In this document: piece by piece, positions 5,829 to 6,420 of the stretch
How positions within the stretch are numbered: the stretch's first letter is position 1
Layout: the number at the start of each line of letters is the position of its first letter
Source: Cyclobacteriaceae bacterium
Lineage (GTDB): Bacteria; Bacteroidota; Bacteroidia; Cytophagales; Cyclobacteriaceae
DNA: 6,420 nucleotides
Assembly (NCBI GenBank): GCA_025455225.1
Contig: JALOMY010000184.1
Location: 1 to 6,420 of the forward strand
Direction of reading: 5' to 3'
Notes under the pieces: model-generated
The model's input: the letters and a program-made list of their open reading frames with translations, nothing else
Database searches by the model: none
What the model was told of the DNA's origin: nothing
Translations under genes and position numbers: made by a program

Positions 5829-6420
5829 TTAATCAAACACCAGCGTTCCGAAACTTTCAATATCATGAAAGTTAACGCGCGTAGGTTGCCACGACCAGGC
5901 AGCTGTTCCCTGGTCGTAATCAATCCGGTACATATTTACCCGCCAGTTTGTACCCTTCACAGGCGGAACATTATTTAAAGGTGTAAGCAGTTCGAACGGA
6001 ATAAAAAACTCCGCATACCATCCTTTCGTACGTTCTCCTTCTTTAACGATTTGCGTGGCATGGCGTGCCAAACGGCTGCCTTCGTAATGCCAGGGTATCC
6101 ATCCAAGAAATCGCCCGTTCATGTTAGGCACCATTAAAACCAATTCATAATTGAGTGGAGACAGCTCATATTCAAAGTACAGGGAATGGTTTTCGTCCGT
6201 CCAGAAAAATATTTCCACCACATCTTCATTGTATAAGTCGGCCTGGTGGCTGGTGAGTGTTGCTGTGATTTGATCATCTTCACACCAATAAAGCGCGTAG
6301 ATGCCTTTTTCAGAGTACAGTAATTTCACTTTGGTCTCATAGGCAACTGCAGATTTTCCGCGCTGGGGTAAATCAATCCATGGAATTTTTTGCCATGGCT
6401 GGGCCGATCCGTCCCCGGTC
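5829..6420 (-). CDS. carbohydrate-binding family 9-like protein (partial, N-terminus beyond right edge)
   Basis: The frame is open to the right edge and 196 residues are visible. A GTG at 6327-6329 is inside the gene and is not the start, because the upstream codons continue a family-like sequence, including GDGSAQPWQKIPWIDLP. The C-terminal domain shows the order typical of CBM9-like (DOMON-fold) proteins of Bacteroidota. There is a strand with YALYWCED, a DLYNEDVVEIFFWTDENHS segment, YFEYELSPLN, GWYAEFFIPFELL, then WRVNMYRIDY, and finally WSWQPTRVNFHDIESFGTLVF at the end (cited in part: RVNFHDIESFG). The aromatic residues would form a sugar- or ligand-binding face. These proteins are usually secreted and accompany polysaccharide or aromatic-compound use, but their ligands are mostly unknown. 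A signal peptide, if any, lies outside the window. The 22 bases separating it from the lipoprotein gene contain no visible hairpin terminator. Confidence 0.85.
   Translation of the reverse strand, partial: TGDGSAQPWQKIPWIDLPQRGKSAVAYETKVKLLYSEKGIYALYWCEDDQITATLTSHQADLYNEDVVEIFFWTDENHSLYFEYELSPLNYELVLMVPNMNGRFLGWIPWHYEGSRLARHATQIVKEGERTKGWYAEFFIPFELLTPLNNVPPVKGTNWRVNMYRIDYDQGTAAWSWQPTRVNFHDIESFGTLVFD

Overview
The window looks like chromosomal DNA from a Bacteroidota species, possibly of the Cytophagales type. The evidence is moderate-to-low GC, few clear Shine-Dalgarno sequences, and genes whose best matches from memory are Bacteroidota families: a short lipoprotein with a GLDGCG core, a CBM9-like protein and a Bacteroidota-style TauE. 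Order-level placement is a guess. I see no RNA genes, insertion sequences, CRISPR arrays or phage genes, and no stretch over 300 bases without a gene. The largest gap, about 145 bases, lies between the divergent genes near 5306-5449.

Left part (1-3973, all minus strand, so read right to left): an archaeal-type S-adenosylmethionine synthetase with a GTG start is followed by a tightly packed series. In order these are a 35-codon remnant of a DsrE-family sulfur-relay gene, a 12-helix MFS transporter, a VOC/glyoxalase-fold protein, a membrane-anchored BEM46-like alpha/beta hydrolase, and the first 20 codons of a further membrane-anchored protein cut by the left edge. Gaps are 5, 8, 41, 6 and 70 bases, so one transcript is plausible.

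Middle part (4055-5305, minus strand): a small four-helix membrane protein precedes a TauE/SafE-family anion exporter. The exporter is interrupted by a single in-frame TGA at codon 145 while the reading frame stays intact and conserved on both sides.

Right part: a short cysteine-rich putative lipoprotein on the plus strand diverges from the small membrane protein. It converges with a carbohydrate-binding family 9-like protein on the minus strand that runs off the right edge.

The most notable points are the archaeal-type MAT in a bacterial context, the dsrE-like gene collapsed in frame to its first 13 and last about 20 codons with start and stop intact, and the exporter broken by one nonsense codon. 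Three of these genes (MAT, DsrE, TauE) relate to sulfur metabolism by family, and two of the three are damaged. I found no convincing new multi-gene defence or mobile system.
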